Shown here: piece by piece, positions 53,135-63,661 of the stretch
How the letters are laid out: every line of letters starts with the position of its first letter
Position numbering within the stretch: the stretch's first letter is position 1
DNA from: Siphonodentalium dalli
Lineage: Eukaryota > Mollusca > Scaphopoda > Gadilida > Siphonodentaliidae
NCBI GenBank assembly: GCA_032622095.1
Contig: CP136062.1
Location: forward strand, 224,270,578 to 224,334,577
Reading direction: 5' to 3'
DNA length: 64,000 nt
Notes under the pieces: generated by a model
Databases searched by the model: none
What the model was told of the DNA's origin: nothing
The model's input: only the letters and a program-made list of their open reading frames with translations
Made by a program: the position numbers and the translations under genes

Positions 53135-53615
53135 CGGTATTTGTAACTTACTTTGACGGTTTTTGCCGCTGAAGTGCTATGGCAAACGAGGAGCCAACAC
53201 CCGTGGTTCAAAGTGGTGTTGGTAAGACAAAACAAAACATGTCAAATGTGTGATGGGCGCAAGTATAGGCAGCTCCAGTGAGTGCATTCTAGTTTATTAT
53301 GTATTACTGCCACAGTATCATTCGTGTGTATTGTAAATAAACTATCCTATCCTTAGAACAGGGTTTTCGCAAAATTTTAGAAAGCTCCAGTCATGGCAGC
53401 TTGTCATGGAAGGGTTCCCTGCATTCCTGTTATTCCAAGTTACCTCAAATAAAGTGGAATACTCCAGAATATTCTTGCTTTATTGAAGTTGTTATTCCAG
53501 TCTAAAATGTATTCCTGGTACAGTATATGATAAGCTGTCGCAGGACATACCTACAAAGACGAAAAAGCAACAACAGCCATCCCATTATTTTATTGTTTGC
53601 TTATTACTGCCTATG
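53135..53615. other. Intergenic or intron stretch, no gene
   Basis: Includes the tail of family E (to about 53285); the rest shows no exon or repeat I can name. Confidence 0.35.
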
Positions 53616-54539
53616 TACAGTAATGCTCTAAATAAACGTCTCCTTATTCACAACAGAATTATGGGTAATTTTTTATACCCCCCCCCCCGCAACGAAGTTA
53701 GGGGGGTATACTGGAGTCAGCTTATCCGTCCGTCCGTCCGTTGTCCGTCCGTCGTCTGTCGTCCGTCCGTGGACACAAATTTGTCCTGAGTTTTTCTCAG
53801 TCGTTTTTTGATCAATTTCCGTGAAACTTGGCACAGGCATCAACCACCATGGGAACCTGTGCACCTGCGATTATGACGTCTGTCGGACTTTTTTTGTTGG
53901 AGTTATTCCCCCTTTTTCGACTTAGAAATTTTTGCAACATGTATAATTTTGTCCGAGCTTTTATTCCTACATTTTTAGGTCATTTTTTTTTTTACATGGC
54001 ACAGACATTTAGTACCATGGGAACCTGTGCACCTGCTATTATGACGTCTGTCCGGCATTTTTTGGTGGAGTTATCCCCCTTTTTTTACTTAGAATTGTTT
54101 TTGCAACATGCCTAATTTTGTCCGAGCTTTTATTTCTACATTTTTCGGTCAATGTTTTTTAATCTTGGCACTGATATTTAGTACCATGAGAACCTGTGCA
54201 CCTGCGATTATGATGTCTGTCCGACTTTTTTTGTGGAGTAATTCCTTTTTTCGACTTCCTACATTTTTCGGTCAATAGGTTTAAGATTACGGTTAGGTTT
54301 GTGCACCTGCAATGGGAACTGTTATTTTATTATTTTAACTAAATGTTTACTGACATGTGAAACATCTTAGTATTTTAAAAAACACTGGGGGTATCCTTAG
54401 TCCCATTGGGACAGTCACACCTCTAGTTAGGATTTAGTCGTAAATATGGCTTGTTGCCATTCATTGGAAAGCTCTCAGTGAGAGAGTTACCCATAATTCT
54501 GCTGTGGTTAAGGAGTCGATTATTTAGGGCATTACTGTA
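53616..54539. mobile_element. Fold-back mariner-type MITE split by a hairpin-headed element
   Basis: Left arm 53616-53674 (TACAGTAATGCTC...ATGGGTAATTTT). Right part 54427-54539 (GGATTTAGTCG...GGGCATTACTGTA). The gap holds the element 53675-54426. Confidence 0.75.
53675..54426 (+). mobile_element. Hairpin-headed element, family B, full copy
   Basis: Head ATACCCCCC...GCAACGAAGTTAGGGGGGTAT (53675-53709), a CCGTCCGTCCGTCC tract, cores each with CACCTGCGATTATGACGTCT, and the 3' end GGGGGTATCC, mini-hairpin GTCCCATTGGGAC and CACCTCTAG. Borders are defined by the mariner MITE it splits; insertion is between T residues or with at most TTA duplicated. Confidence 0.75.
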
Positions 54540-55107
54540 TTCTATGTATTTCTAGGTAAATTAAAGTGATAATATCACACCTGTAAATTATGTTCCACAT
54601 GCTCTTTGACAGTGCCACACAATCACTCACAGGCCCCTTGTATGAAGAATTTTTATTCACACTGAAAGAAAATGAAGCGGTGATTTGAAATGTCGTCTTC
54701 AATTGTCAATATGTTTGACCACACAAATATGGACGATATACTCTAGTTCAGTAAATTCTTGGAATGAATAGTCCTTGGATCCGATTTGAAGCATGAATAG
54801 TATTTGAATTGAACAACCAGTCCTTGAATATAGAGAACCCCGTCCGTGGCTCCTACCCTACGCTTTGTAAATATCGTTAATTATCTGATCGTTACACATA
54901 ATTAAGTGGCACCAACAACAGTTGCACTTTGTTTCATCCAACATTGCCATCTTTGACTATACGTTCCCTGACGAGAAAGTTCCGCTTCATAAGCAATAAT
55001 TTCCATGTTTTCATAAAGCTGATAAAAATGACATCCATATCTAAATCTGTGAATATGTATTCACAGATTTAGATATCGATGCCATTATTATACATAGGGA
55101 ATATGTA
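54540..55107. other. Sequence with a 40-bp palindrome, otherwise plain
   Basis: 55037-55076 is a nearly perfect palindrome (ATATCTAAATCTGTGAAT and its complement around a short turn). No gene. Confidence 0.4.
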
Positions 55108-55550
55108 TTTGTTCCCCGAAAAATAAATTTTCGGGGGGACTATAGAAATGGGCTCTGTTCGTCCGTTCGTCTGTCGAGCCGTTTGTCCATCCATCCGTCA
55201 CACTTTTGAGTACCTTCATGGTGTAATCAACTCCTTCATATAGATGAAGGAAAAATTATTTTTTGACAAAGTTATTAACCCTTTTCGACATTTTTTAGAA
55301 TTTTCTGTATGAGGGTACCTTTATGGTGTAATCAACTCCTCCTACAGTTTTTATCGTAGATATTTGAAAATTCAGAGTGTTGTTACCCACATATTGGAGA
55401 TGTGCAACATGTATATAGATGAGGGAATTTTTTTTTTTTACAGAGTTAACCCTTTTCGACTTATAAAATTTCAACATTTTTTTTAATTTCCTTAACAAGG
55501 GGCATCCACTTGCCACGTTTTCGGGGGACACTGTGGTCGGCTGATCTTTT
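55108..55550 (+). mobile_element. Hairpin-headed element, family D
   Basis: Head TTCCCCGAAAA/TTTTCGGGGGGAC at 55112-55140, a CGTCCGTTCGTCTG tract, two cores (TTATGGTGTAATCAACTCCT) and a second arm TTTTCGGGGGACACTG at 55519-55534. A 3' mini-hairpin is not obvious. Confidence 0.6.
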
Positions 55551-55965
55551 ATTTCTATTGAAAATCTTATTTTTGCGTTTTTGGTCTTTCAGTTCTGGTG
55601 TTGGAATTGTCATCTATTATAGGGGACCAGCCTGGAAATCAACTGATATAGTCCTTGAATTAGTTCTTGAATAGTCCTTGAATTAAATGTGAAATTCCTG
55701 TACAAACCCTGTAGCACAATACAAAAAACTATCTACTGCTAACTTCACCTACAAACATAATTTATGAACCCAGAATTTTGCCTAAAAGTAAAGCTCAAAT
55801 TCGAAAAATTAAAACCCACCTCTCCCCAATCACAATTTAATAGTCATTTGCAATTAGCATATAAAATTTAAGAATATTGAAAAAGCTTTACTTAGAAAAT
55901 AATTAATTACACTGAGCCAAATTACCAATTGTATGAACACTGTGTACCTATCCACAATTTATAAC
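55551..55965. other. Plain AT-rich sequence
   Basis: No exon, repeat or hairpin recognised. Confidence 0.3.
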
Positions 55966-55969
55966 ATTT

Positions 55970-56690
55970 ATGGTATCCGTCGTACGTGCATGTGTGTGTG
56001 TGTGTGCGTGTGTGATTCGTCAACAATTTTCTTTAGCACGGGCTACAGGTCGTACCTTTGGTCGGATCATTATGAAATTTGTCATAGCTGTTGACATTGA
56101 CATGTAGATGGGAACGAGTTATTTTGGGGTCATTCGGGAAAAAACATGGCTTCCAGCGGCCATCTTGGATTTCAATATTCAATCCACTAGCACGGGCTAC
56201 AGGTCGTACTGTTTGTCTGATCATCATGAAATTTGTCATGAATGTTAATATTGACATGTAGATGGGAATGAGTAATTTTGGGGTTGTTTGGCCAAAAAAC
56301 ATGGCCACCAGCAGCCATCTTGGATTTTACTCTTTGCATGACTAAATCCTTTGGCACGGGGTACAGGTTGTATCTTTTGTCAGATCATTATGAAATTTGT
56401 TACAGTGTTGACATTGTCATGTAGATGGGACCGAGTCATTTTGGGGTCATTCGGCAAAAAAACATGGCCACCAGCAGCCATCTTGGGTTTTACTCTTTGC
56501 ATGACTAAAGCCTTTGGCACATGCTATAGGCGTACCTTTGGTCGGATCATTATGAAATTTGTTACGGCTATTAACATTGACATGTAGATGGAAACGAGTC
56601 ATTTTGGGGTCATTTGGCAAAAAACATGGCTGCCAGCGGCCATCTTGGATTTCAAAATTCATTCCATTAGTATGCGCTACAGGAATCAGG
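55970..56690 (+). repeat. Hairpin-headed element, family A, truncated at both ends
   Basis: Starts inside ATGGTATCCGTCGTACGTGC, a (GT)n run and GATTCGTCAACAATTTTC, then about four cores with AAACATGGC..CAGC.GCCATCTTGG. No head and no 3' mini-hairpin. Confidence 0.6.
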
Positions 56691-56943
56691 GAGCTAAATG
56701 TGTTCCAGAGTCGTAGAGCGAGTACACCGTGGAATGCTAAAGGTGAAGGTAACTGAAGAATGACCTTCACCTGATACATGTGACACGTTATTAAAGGAGG
56801 ACATCGTGTTTATTTGGTTTGGACATCTTATCTAAATAATTTAAACTGGTGAATTAATGAAGGAATGGATTTTTGTGAGTGGGAAATTGATTTAACTAGC
56901 TCCTGTAGTTCTGGGTTTTTCCAAACCAAATTTGGCTGTGGGA

Positions 56944-57810
56944 CAGACCTGTTTACTTTCAAAATTGGAAATAGGGAGATTTGTCCTCAGAAATCAGGAG
57001 ATTTAGTGAAAACTAGGGAGATTTTTTTTTCAATGTCAGTATCGTGGAAAAAAACTTCATATTTTTCATTTCAATGTCATATAGACTGTTTGTTGCATTG
57101 GGTTTTCATCTGCCACAATTAATGGCCTTGAAATCACTGAATCAATTGGGAATAAAATTACGATTTTCCGGTTATGGGTCACGTTTCATTTCGAACAAGG
57201 CAATATAACGATTAAAACTATAGTTGCACACTATAAAATGGTGCTATCGGATAATTTTGTCACCAGAGATATTCAGAAACATCTGTGAATTTAAAGAGAA
57301 TACGTTTTGACATATTTGTTTGAGGTCCGTTCAATTCGCGTTCTGTTGCGTATACAAAACACGGAATATGACAAAGACGGAAACGGAACTTTCACCGACA
57401 CAAAAACGAAAAAAAATCAGCAATATAATAATTTGAGTCGGCGGTTTTAAAGCAGTCGGTCGGGACGAGCAGAAACCAACACTTTATTAAGTGTGGCCAA
57501 AAAGGAAGGCTTCTTGTTTGATATATTATAATCCTTGTCTGGACATTGAAGACTGCATTTACTTACTCAACGCTGTTAAACAAAAGAGTCGACGTTGTGT
57601 CAACATTTTGTCACTGTTTGACTCGCAGGCGATATATTCCTAATTGATTTGTAACACTATAGCATGCATGGCTTATCGCTTAATACAGCCGTTGGCTAAT
57701 TTTTTGTTTTATATTTTGAATCGGGAGATTTCGTTTCCCGATCGGGAGCACAGGAGAAATGACACAAAATCGGGAGACTCCCGCCGAAATCGGGAAAGTA
57801 AACAGGTCTG
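56944..57810. mobile_element. hAT-type non-autonomous element (867 bp)
   Basis: Ends CAGACCTGTTTACTTTC and GAAAGTAAACAGGTCTG; perfect 8-bp duplication CTGTGGGA at 56936-56943 and 57811-57818. GGGAGATT-type motifs are repeated next to both ends. No transposase. Confidence 0.88.
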
Positions 57811-57818
57811 CTGTGGGA

Positions 57819-59530
57819 TAGCCCTGTCGTACACTTGGGGATTTATTTTTAAAAGTAAACACATGACCTATGATTTTTCTTACATTTTCGTGATCAACTG
57901 GTGTCAATCTAGCTGGATAAACACCACTGGAATAGCCTGTAGGCTTCAATTCAGGGAAATCGGTCGAAATGTTAACACTGTCGCCTATGGGAAACCATTT
58001 AGTTCAGTGATTCCTACAGGCCATACAGTTTGTCTGATCATCATGAAATTTGTCATGGATGTTAAAGGAATGTGGTCCTGAAACAAAATAGAATTTTATT
58101 TCAATAGACCGATAATATATATATAAAATGTCCATTGGGCGCATATAATCTAATATTCGGCCACCAATCGTTATTTTTATAAGATTAAAAAAAATTCTGA
58201 AGTTAGCCAAAGATTTCGTGTTGTAGACAAAGTCACGTAATCATCGGCCCGATCACATGATTGTCACATGTAAACAGAAGCATAGCACATAATCGATCAC
58301 GTGGTATCTCATTGACCACGCATATAGATACGCAACGGTGGTATATAATGTTTGCATGAATTCGATCACGAATGCAAAACTTGGCCGAAATACATCTCCG
58401 TTCTCATAATTAAATGTCTTTATCGTGTTATTATTATATGTATCGCGATGTGTTGTTATTATAAAGCCATGCCTGTATATTACGTATATTATTCGGTTGC
58501 GCGCAGTGAGCACGTGTTTATATATTTTTTTTCGTTACCGGAATAGTCCAAGTTATATTTTATATTATATATTCATATAAAGATTGCATATATATGCGAA
58601 GATATATATGCGAAGACTTGCACTGTTGCACAGTTATTAGACAATTATCATCTCATAAACATTCCAATTTCCAGATGCCCTTAGTCGTGTGTCAATAAAG
58701 AGAATTTCGTTTTAATTTATCGTAACGTGGTAAAACAAAAATAATTTGGTTTATTGCTGTCGGAATTAATCAATTATAATCAAGCCATTCATTAGCAATA
58801 TGATATGATAAGTTCATTTTCATAGTTATGAATCATGTATATATTAGGGCAATGGGGTGTTTATATATTTCGGAATATTGCTTCCCCAACCCCCCCCCCC
58901 CCCCCCCCCCCAAGACAATCTTGCCGACTGTCACTGGTGAAAATTTGCTGCGTCTATGTATGGTTAGTGGCCTATAAAATTAGCACTCTAGCGTATATCC
59001 AGGTTAGAAATCGACCTCTTTGTGTCAATTTCGTTTAAACATCCAATTATATATAACACTTTTTGAAGGAGGGATAATAATCCTGTTTAATATGTAATCA
59101 CATATACAAGCGCACTATATCGGAATAGGCTTAACAGTGAACGCTCTTTATTGTGTCATGGTAAAGGAGCATGGGGACTCGACTTAGAACAGTTGTCATT
59201 GTGAATTTTTATTTTTTACTGATTACACCAATACACGCGTAAATACATGTACACGAACTTGCAATATACATGTACATGCTTTATATATAAGTCATAGCAA
59301 TTTCCGGTCTATTAAACTCTTTTTATTCGCACCATATTAGGAATACTCTTAACATGGAACGCTCTTTATTGAGTCGTGGTGAAGGAAAATGGGGACTCGA
59401 CTTGTTGTCATCGTGAATACTTTACTAAATTATTCATCAACATACTCCCCACTATTTAAACTGCAATTGTATGTATTCGTAACCATGACTGACTCGTCAA
59501 ATTAAACGCTCTTTATTTGGTATATGTATT
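57819..59530. other. Long stretch without a recognised gene
   Basis: Contains a small family-A core fragment (58016-58062), TA-rich runs (58550-58620), a C-rich run (58888-58911) and a direct duplication with AACGCTCTTTATTG...GGGGACTCGACTT at about 59142-59190 and 59358-59405. No exon seen. Confidence 0.4.
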
Positions 59531-59535
59531 CTTTA

Positions 59536-59685
59536 TGTAGATTCTGATTTTTCGCAACGGGTTTCCCCACAGAGATCCCGCCAAATGTCACGTAAATGAA
59601 CATCGTTTGGAAATGAATGCAGAATTATACCTAATTGAGAGTCGCTATACCGGCCACAGACGAAAATACTGCATTTATTTGGCAT
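59536..59685 (-). pseudogene. THAP-type zinc finger fragment
   Basis: From the Met at 59685 the peptide has MPNKCSIFVC, then HSFPNDVHLRDIWRDL and a later cysteine (ETRC). This matches the THAP start: Met-Pro near the N-terminus, C-x4-C, the FP..D..LR..W block. The second half of the C2CH site (C-x2-H) is missing before the stop near 59536, so it is a first exon or a broken gene. THAP domains bind DNA and occur in cell regulators and in P-element-like transposases. I cannot tell which this is; no clear donor was found. Confidence 0.5.
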
Positions 59686-59846
59686 TGTCACAAATGAATG
59701 GTTGTTAATACGGGACACTCGGGGCATATATACGGAAAATTAAAACAACATCGTGAACACGCACCCGAAAAGAGTTTACATGTCGGCTTGTGTTTTTATA
59801 TCTATATATATTATATTTTGTATCTACCCCGCTCAATTGCCCTTCT

Positions 59847-61355
59847 ATATTTTTAGTCGAGTTTTTTTCCAAAACTCGACTTATAGTTTGATGAGGGACG
59901 GTGGGCGGTGGACGGGCGGGCGGCGTGTTTTGCTTATAACTCAACCGTTTATTGACGGATTAAAAATGAATTTTCAGCTCGTTAGCGCGATAACTTCAAC
60001 AAACGTTATCCGATTTGATTGAAATTTGGTATATAGGTATCTCCCAAGAATATCTCGGATGAGTTCGAAAACCGGCCTGGTCCGATAAAATTTGATAGAG
60101 TTATGGCCCTTAATTAGTCATTTTTCACGAATTTTCAGCTCGTTAGCGCGATAACTTCAACAAACGTTATCCGATTTGATTGAAATTTGGTATATAGGTG
60201 TCTCCCAAGAATATCTCGGATGAGTTCGAAAACCGGCCTCGTCCGATAAAATTTGATAGAGTTATGGCCCTTAATTAGTCATTTTTCACGAATTTTCAGC
60301 TTGTTAGCGCGATAACTTCAACAAACGTTATCCGATTTGATTGAAATTTGGTATATAGGTGTCTCCCAAGAATATCTCGGATGAGTTCGAAAACCGGCCT
60401 GGTCCGATAAAATTTGATAGAGTTATGGCCCTTAATTAGTCATTTTTCACGAATTTTCAGCTCGTTAGCGCGATAACTTCAACAAACGTTATCCGATTTG
60501 ATTGAAATTTGGTATATAGGTGTCTCCCAAGAATATCTCGGATGAGTTCGAAAACCGGCCTGGTCCGATAAATTTGATAGAGTTTGGCCCTTAATTAGTC
60601 ATTTTTCACGAATTTTCAGCTCGTTAGCGCGATAATTTCAACAAACGTTATCCGATTTGATTGAAATTTGGTATATAGGTGTCTCCCAAGAATATCTCGG
60701 ATGAGTTCGAAAACCGGCCTGGTCCGATAAAATTTGATAGAGTTATGGCCCTTAATTAGTCATTTTTCACGAATTTTCAGCTCGTTAGCGCGATAACTTC
60801 AACAAACGTTATCCGATTTGATTGAAATTTGGTATATAGGTGTCTCCCAAGAATATCTCGGATGAGTTCGAAAACCGGCCTGGTCCGATAAATTTGATAG
60901 AGTTTGGCCCTTAATTAGTCATTTTTCACGAATTTTCAGCTCGTTAGCGCGATAACTTCAACAAACGTTTTCCGATTTGATTGAAATTTGGTATATAGGT
61001 GTCTCCCAAGAATATCTCGGACGAGTTCGAAAATCGGCCTGGTCCGATAAAATTTGATAGAGTTATGGCCCTTAATTAGTCATTTTTCGTGAATTTTTAG
61101 CTCGTTAGCGCGATAACTTCAACAAACGATTTGTTTAAAAGTTGGAATAGACATACTTGCCAAGAATATTTCGGACGAGTTCGAAAACCAGCCTGGCCCG
61201 ATAAAATTTGATGGAGTTATGGCCCTTAATTAGTCATTTTTCGATTTTACCTATTAATTAGTCTGCCGATACTGATGCACACCAATTGGCGGTAGCCACC
61301 GGCGGTAAGCCACCGAAAACGAGACACAGCATCTCTGATGCCACCTCTTGTTTTT
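59847..61355 (+). mobile_element. Hairpin-headed element, family C, with 161-bp array
   Basis: Head AGTCGAGTTTT/AAAACTCGACT at 59855-59881, a GGACGGTGGGCGGTGGACGG tract, then about eight tandem units (starts 59970, 60131, 60292, 60453, 60612, 60773, 60932, 61093; 161 or 159 bp), each with TTGAAATTTGGTATATAGGT and GAGTTATGGCCC. The 3' end has AAAACGAGAC, a 13-nt hairpin GCATCTCTGATGC (61329-61341) and CACCTCTTGTT (61342-61352). Confidence 0.8.
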
Positions 61356-61356
61356 G

Positions 61357-61747
61357 TTCATCTGATCATCATGAATTTGTCGTGGAAGTTAATATTGATA
61401 TGTAGATGGGAATGGGTCATTTTGGGGTCATTTGGCCATAAAATATGGCCGTCAGTAGCCATCTTGGATTTTACTCTTTGTATGACTAAATCCTTTGATA
61501 AAGGCTACAGGTCGTATCTTTTGTCGGATCATCATGAAATTTGTCATGGATGTTAACATTGACAAGTAAATGGGAACGAGTTATTTTGTGGTTATTCGGC
61601 AAAAAAACATGGCTGCCAGTGGCCATCTTGGATTTTACTCTGCATAACTGGACCTTTCTACTTTCCACATTCCTAACCACTCCATTGACTGTAGCACATG
61701 AAATTATTCTCTTTCCAAGTTGAGCTACAGTGTCATTGACACTTTCA
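61357..61747 (+). repeat. Hairpin-headed element, family A, 3' part
   Basis: Two cores with GATCATCATGAAATTTGTCA and GCCATCTTGG, then CCAAGTTGAGCTACAGTG, the mini-hairpin and TTTCAT. It starts directly after the family C end, so the head is absent. Confidence 0.6.
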
Positions 61748-62094
61748 TGTTGATGTTGATTAAAATATGAGGTATGTGGTTAATGTGGTGAGGAAAATAG
61801 TATCCGAGTCTCTTTTTGCTTTCACCTTATTTCCATTATTTATACAGTTTTTTTGGGAAGAAATTTACATTGTTTTTTATATATCAGCGACCTGGTGAGA
61901 GAAGGACTAAGAGAAACCCGGTGTGAATAAGGACTATCTTTATAAGAATGATATAAAAAACATGATGTTACAACAATGGAGATTTAGATCAGTGGTTTAT
62001 ACGTGTACATGCAGTGATTTCTCAGTGATATGAACTCTATTTGTGGTCTAGCTTTCTTCGATCCTTAAGACTGTCATGTCATGATTTGGTCTGC

Positions 62095-63230
62095 AAATAT
62101 GGTGTTGAACATCAGGCTAGCATCACTAAATTCACCTTCTGGGGACCTACTTCTGCTAAGGCTTCATCTTTGGATAGTATCTTAATTATCAAATTATTAA
62201 GTTTTTTAGCTTCTTTAGAAACTTCTGTAGTCCGTCGTCCGTCCGTGGACACAAATTTGTCCGGAGTTTTTCTCAGTTGTTTTTTGATCATTTTCCGTGG
62301 AACTTGGCACAGACATCAACCACAATGGGAACCTGTGCACCTGCGATTATGACGTCTGTCGGACTTTTTTTAGTGGAGTTATCCCCCCTTTTTCGACTTA
62401 GAAACTTTTTGCAACATGTATACTTTTGTCCGAGCTTTTATTCCTACATTTTTCGGTCAATTTTTTTAAAACGTGTCACAGATATTTAGTACCATGGGAA
62501 CTTGTGCACCTACGATTATGACGTCTGTCCGACATTTTTTGGTGGAGTTATCCCCCTTTTTCGACTTAGATACTTTTTTTGCAACATGCATTATTTTGTC
62601 CGAGCTTTTATTCCTACATTTTACGGTCAATGTTTTTTAATCTTGGCACTGATATTTAGTACCATGGGAACCTGTGCACCTGCGATTATGACGTCTGTCT
62701 GACATTTTTTGTGTGGAGTTATTCCCCTTTTTCGACTTAGAATTTTTTTCGCAACATACATAATTTTGTCCAAGCTTTTATTCCTACATTTTTCGGTCAA
62801 TAGGTTTAAGATTAGGGTTATGGTTGTACACCTGCAATGGGAACTGTTATTTTATTATTTTAACTAAATGTTTACTTACATGTGAAAGATCTTAGTATTT
62901 TAAAAACAGGGGGGTATCCGTAGTCCCATTGGGACAGTCACACCTCTTGTTTAGCTTCTTTAGAAACTTCTGTAGAAAGTTCTATTTTATTTTTTAGTTT
63001 ATTTTCTCTATCCTCAAATTGTCAAATGACACATTGCACAGTCGAAGTACCCAATTGGTGCACTTTACCATTTTCACCCTCTGGGAACTGAAATCTAAGT
63101 TTATATCTCCCATATCACATGAGCTCAAGATCATGCAGAATGAGGTCCCCAGATGATGAATTTGGTGATGCTAGCCCACTGTCCAGGGTAGTGTCACAAA
63201 ATTCACCACCTGGGGACCTCATTCTGCTAT
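62095..63230. mobile_element. GAGGTCC-family element split by a family B element
   Basis: Left half 62095-62230 (partial hairpin CTAGCATCACTAAATTCACC, then GGCTTCATCTT). Right half 62950-63230 with hairpin at 63134-63228. The insertion 62231-62949 is flanked by a 26-bp direct repeat. Confidence 0.6.
62231..62949 (+). mobile_element. Hairpin-headed element, family B, 5'-truncated copy
   Basis: Begins within the TCCGTCGTCCGTCCGTGG tract, so the head stem-loop is missing. Cores with CACCTGCGATTATGACGTCT; 3' end GGGGGTATCC, GTCCCATTGGGAC (62923-62935), CACCTCTTG. Perfect 26-bp direct repeats flank it (62205-62230 and 62950-62975). Confidence 0.75.
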
Positions 63231-63252
63231 TGTGCAGCACCATATTATAATC

Positions 63253-63450
63253 CCTTTCATGACAGGAGCTGCACTGTTGCAGCATTAAAGATCCTTTGCC
63301 AGTGCATTCCTTTATATATGTGAGCCTCATATATCCCTTTGAGTGCCAGGTCCGATTTTTGTATCAACCCATATACCCTGTGCCAGTGCATTCTCTTATA
63401 TATGCGAGTCGACCATAGGTCGCCTCTCATATATAAGAGAATGCATTGGC
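63253..63450. repeat. TTAA MITE relatives with solo palindrome
   Basis: 63253-63350 holds CCCTTTCATGACAGGAGC, GCATTAAAGATCC and ends near CCCTTTGAGTGCCAGG. 63382-63450 is a 69-bp palindrome like those of the full MITE (GCCAGTGCATTCTCTTATAT arm). Confidence 0.6.
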
Positions 63451-63661
63451 TTAACAATTTTTGTTTTTTTTTACAATTTTTTACAATTTTAATATATTTT
63501 ATTATATTCTTTAACAGACTTATTGTGTAGGTTTAGGGCCGATAATCAAAGGGATATATAAGATAATGCAATGGCTTACACAGTCAAGGTAGATATTGTT
63601 AGGCTAATTTATTCTCGAATATACATGCGTGGCTCCTTATGGAAGACACGCATATATAGAG

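Larger units (their letters stand above)
50680..53285 (+). mobile_element. Hairpin-headed element, family E (split by a hAT element)
   Basis: Head ACTTGCGCCAGTCCATG/CTGGACGCAAGT at about 50680-50711, then TCTGTCTGTTGTCTGTCCTT-like sequence. A second arm copy GGGCGCAAGTATAGGC lies at 53252-53268, beyond the hAT insertion 51553-53127. The 3' border is approximate and the core was not resolved. Confidence 0.45.

Noticed and set aside
53828-54115. Repetitive open frame with MGTCAPAIMTSV, also at 62277-62702
   Set aside because: It is the core of family B hairpin-headed elements read in one frame; spacing and variants follow the DNA repeat, not a protein.
57644-58081. 145-codon + strand open frame
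   Set aside because: It crosses the right end of the hAT element 56944-57810 and a family A fragment; no domain.
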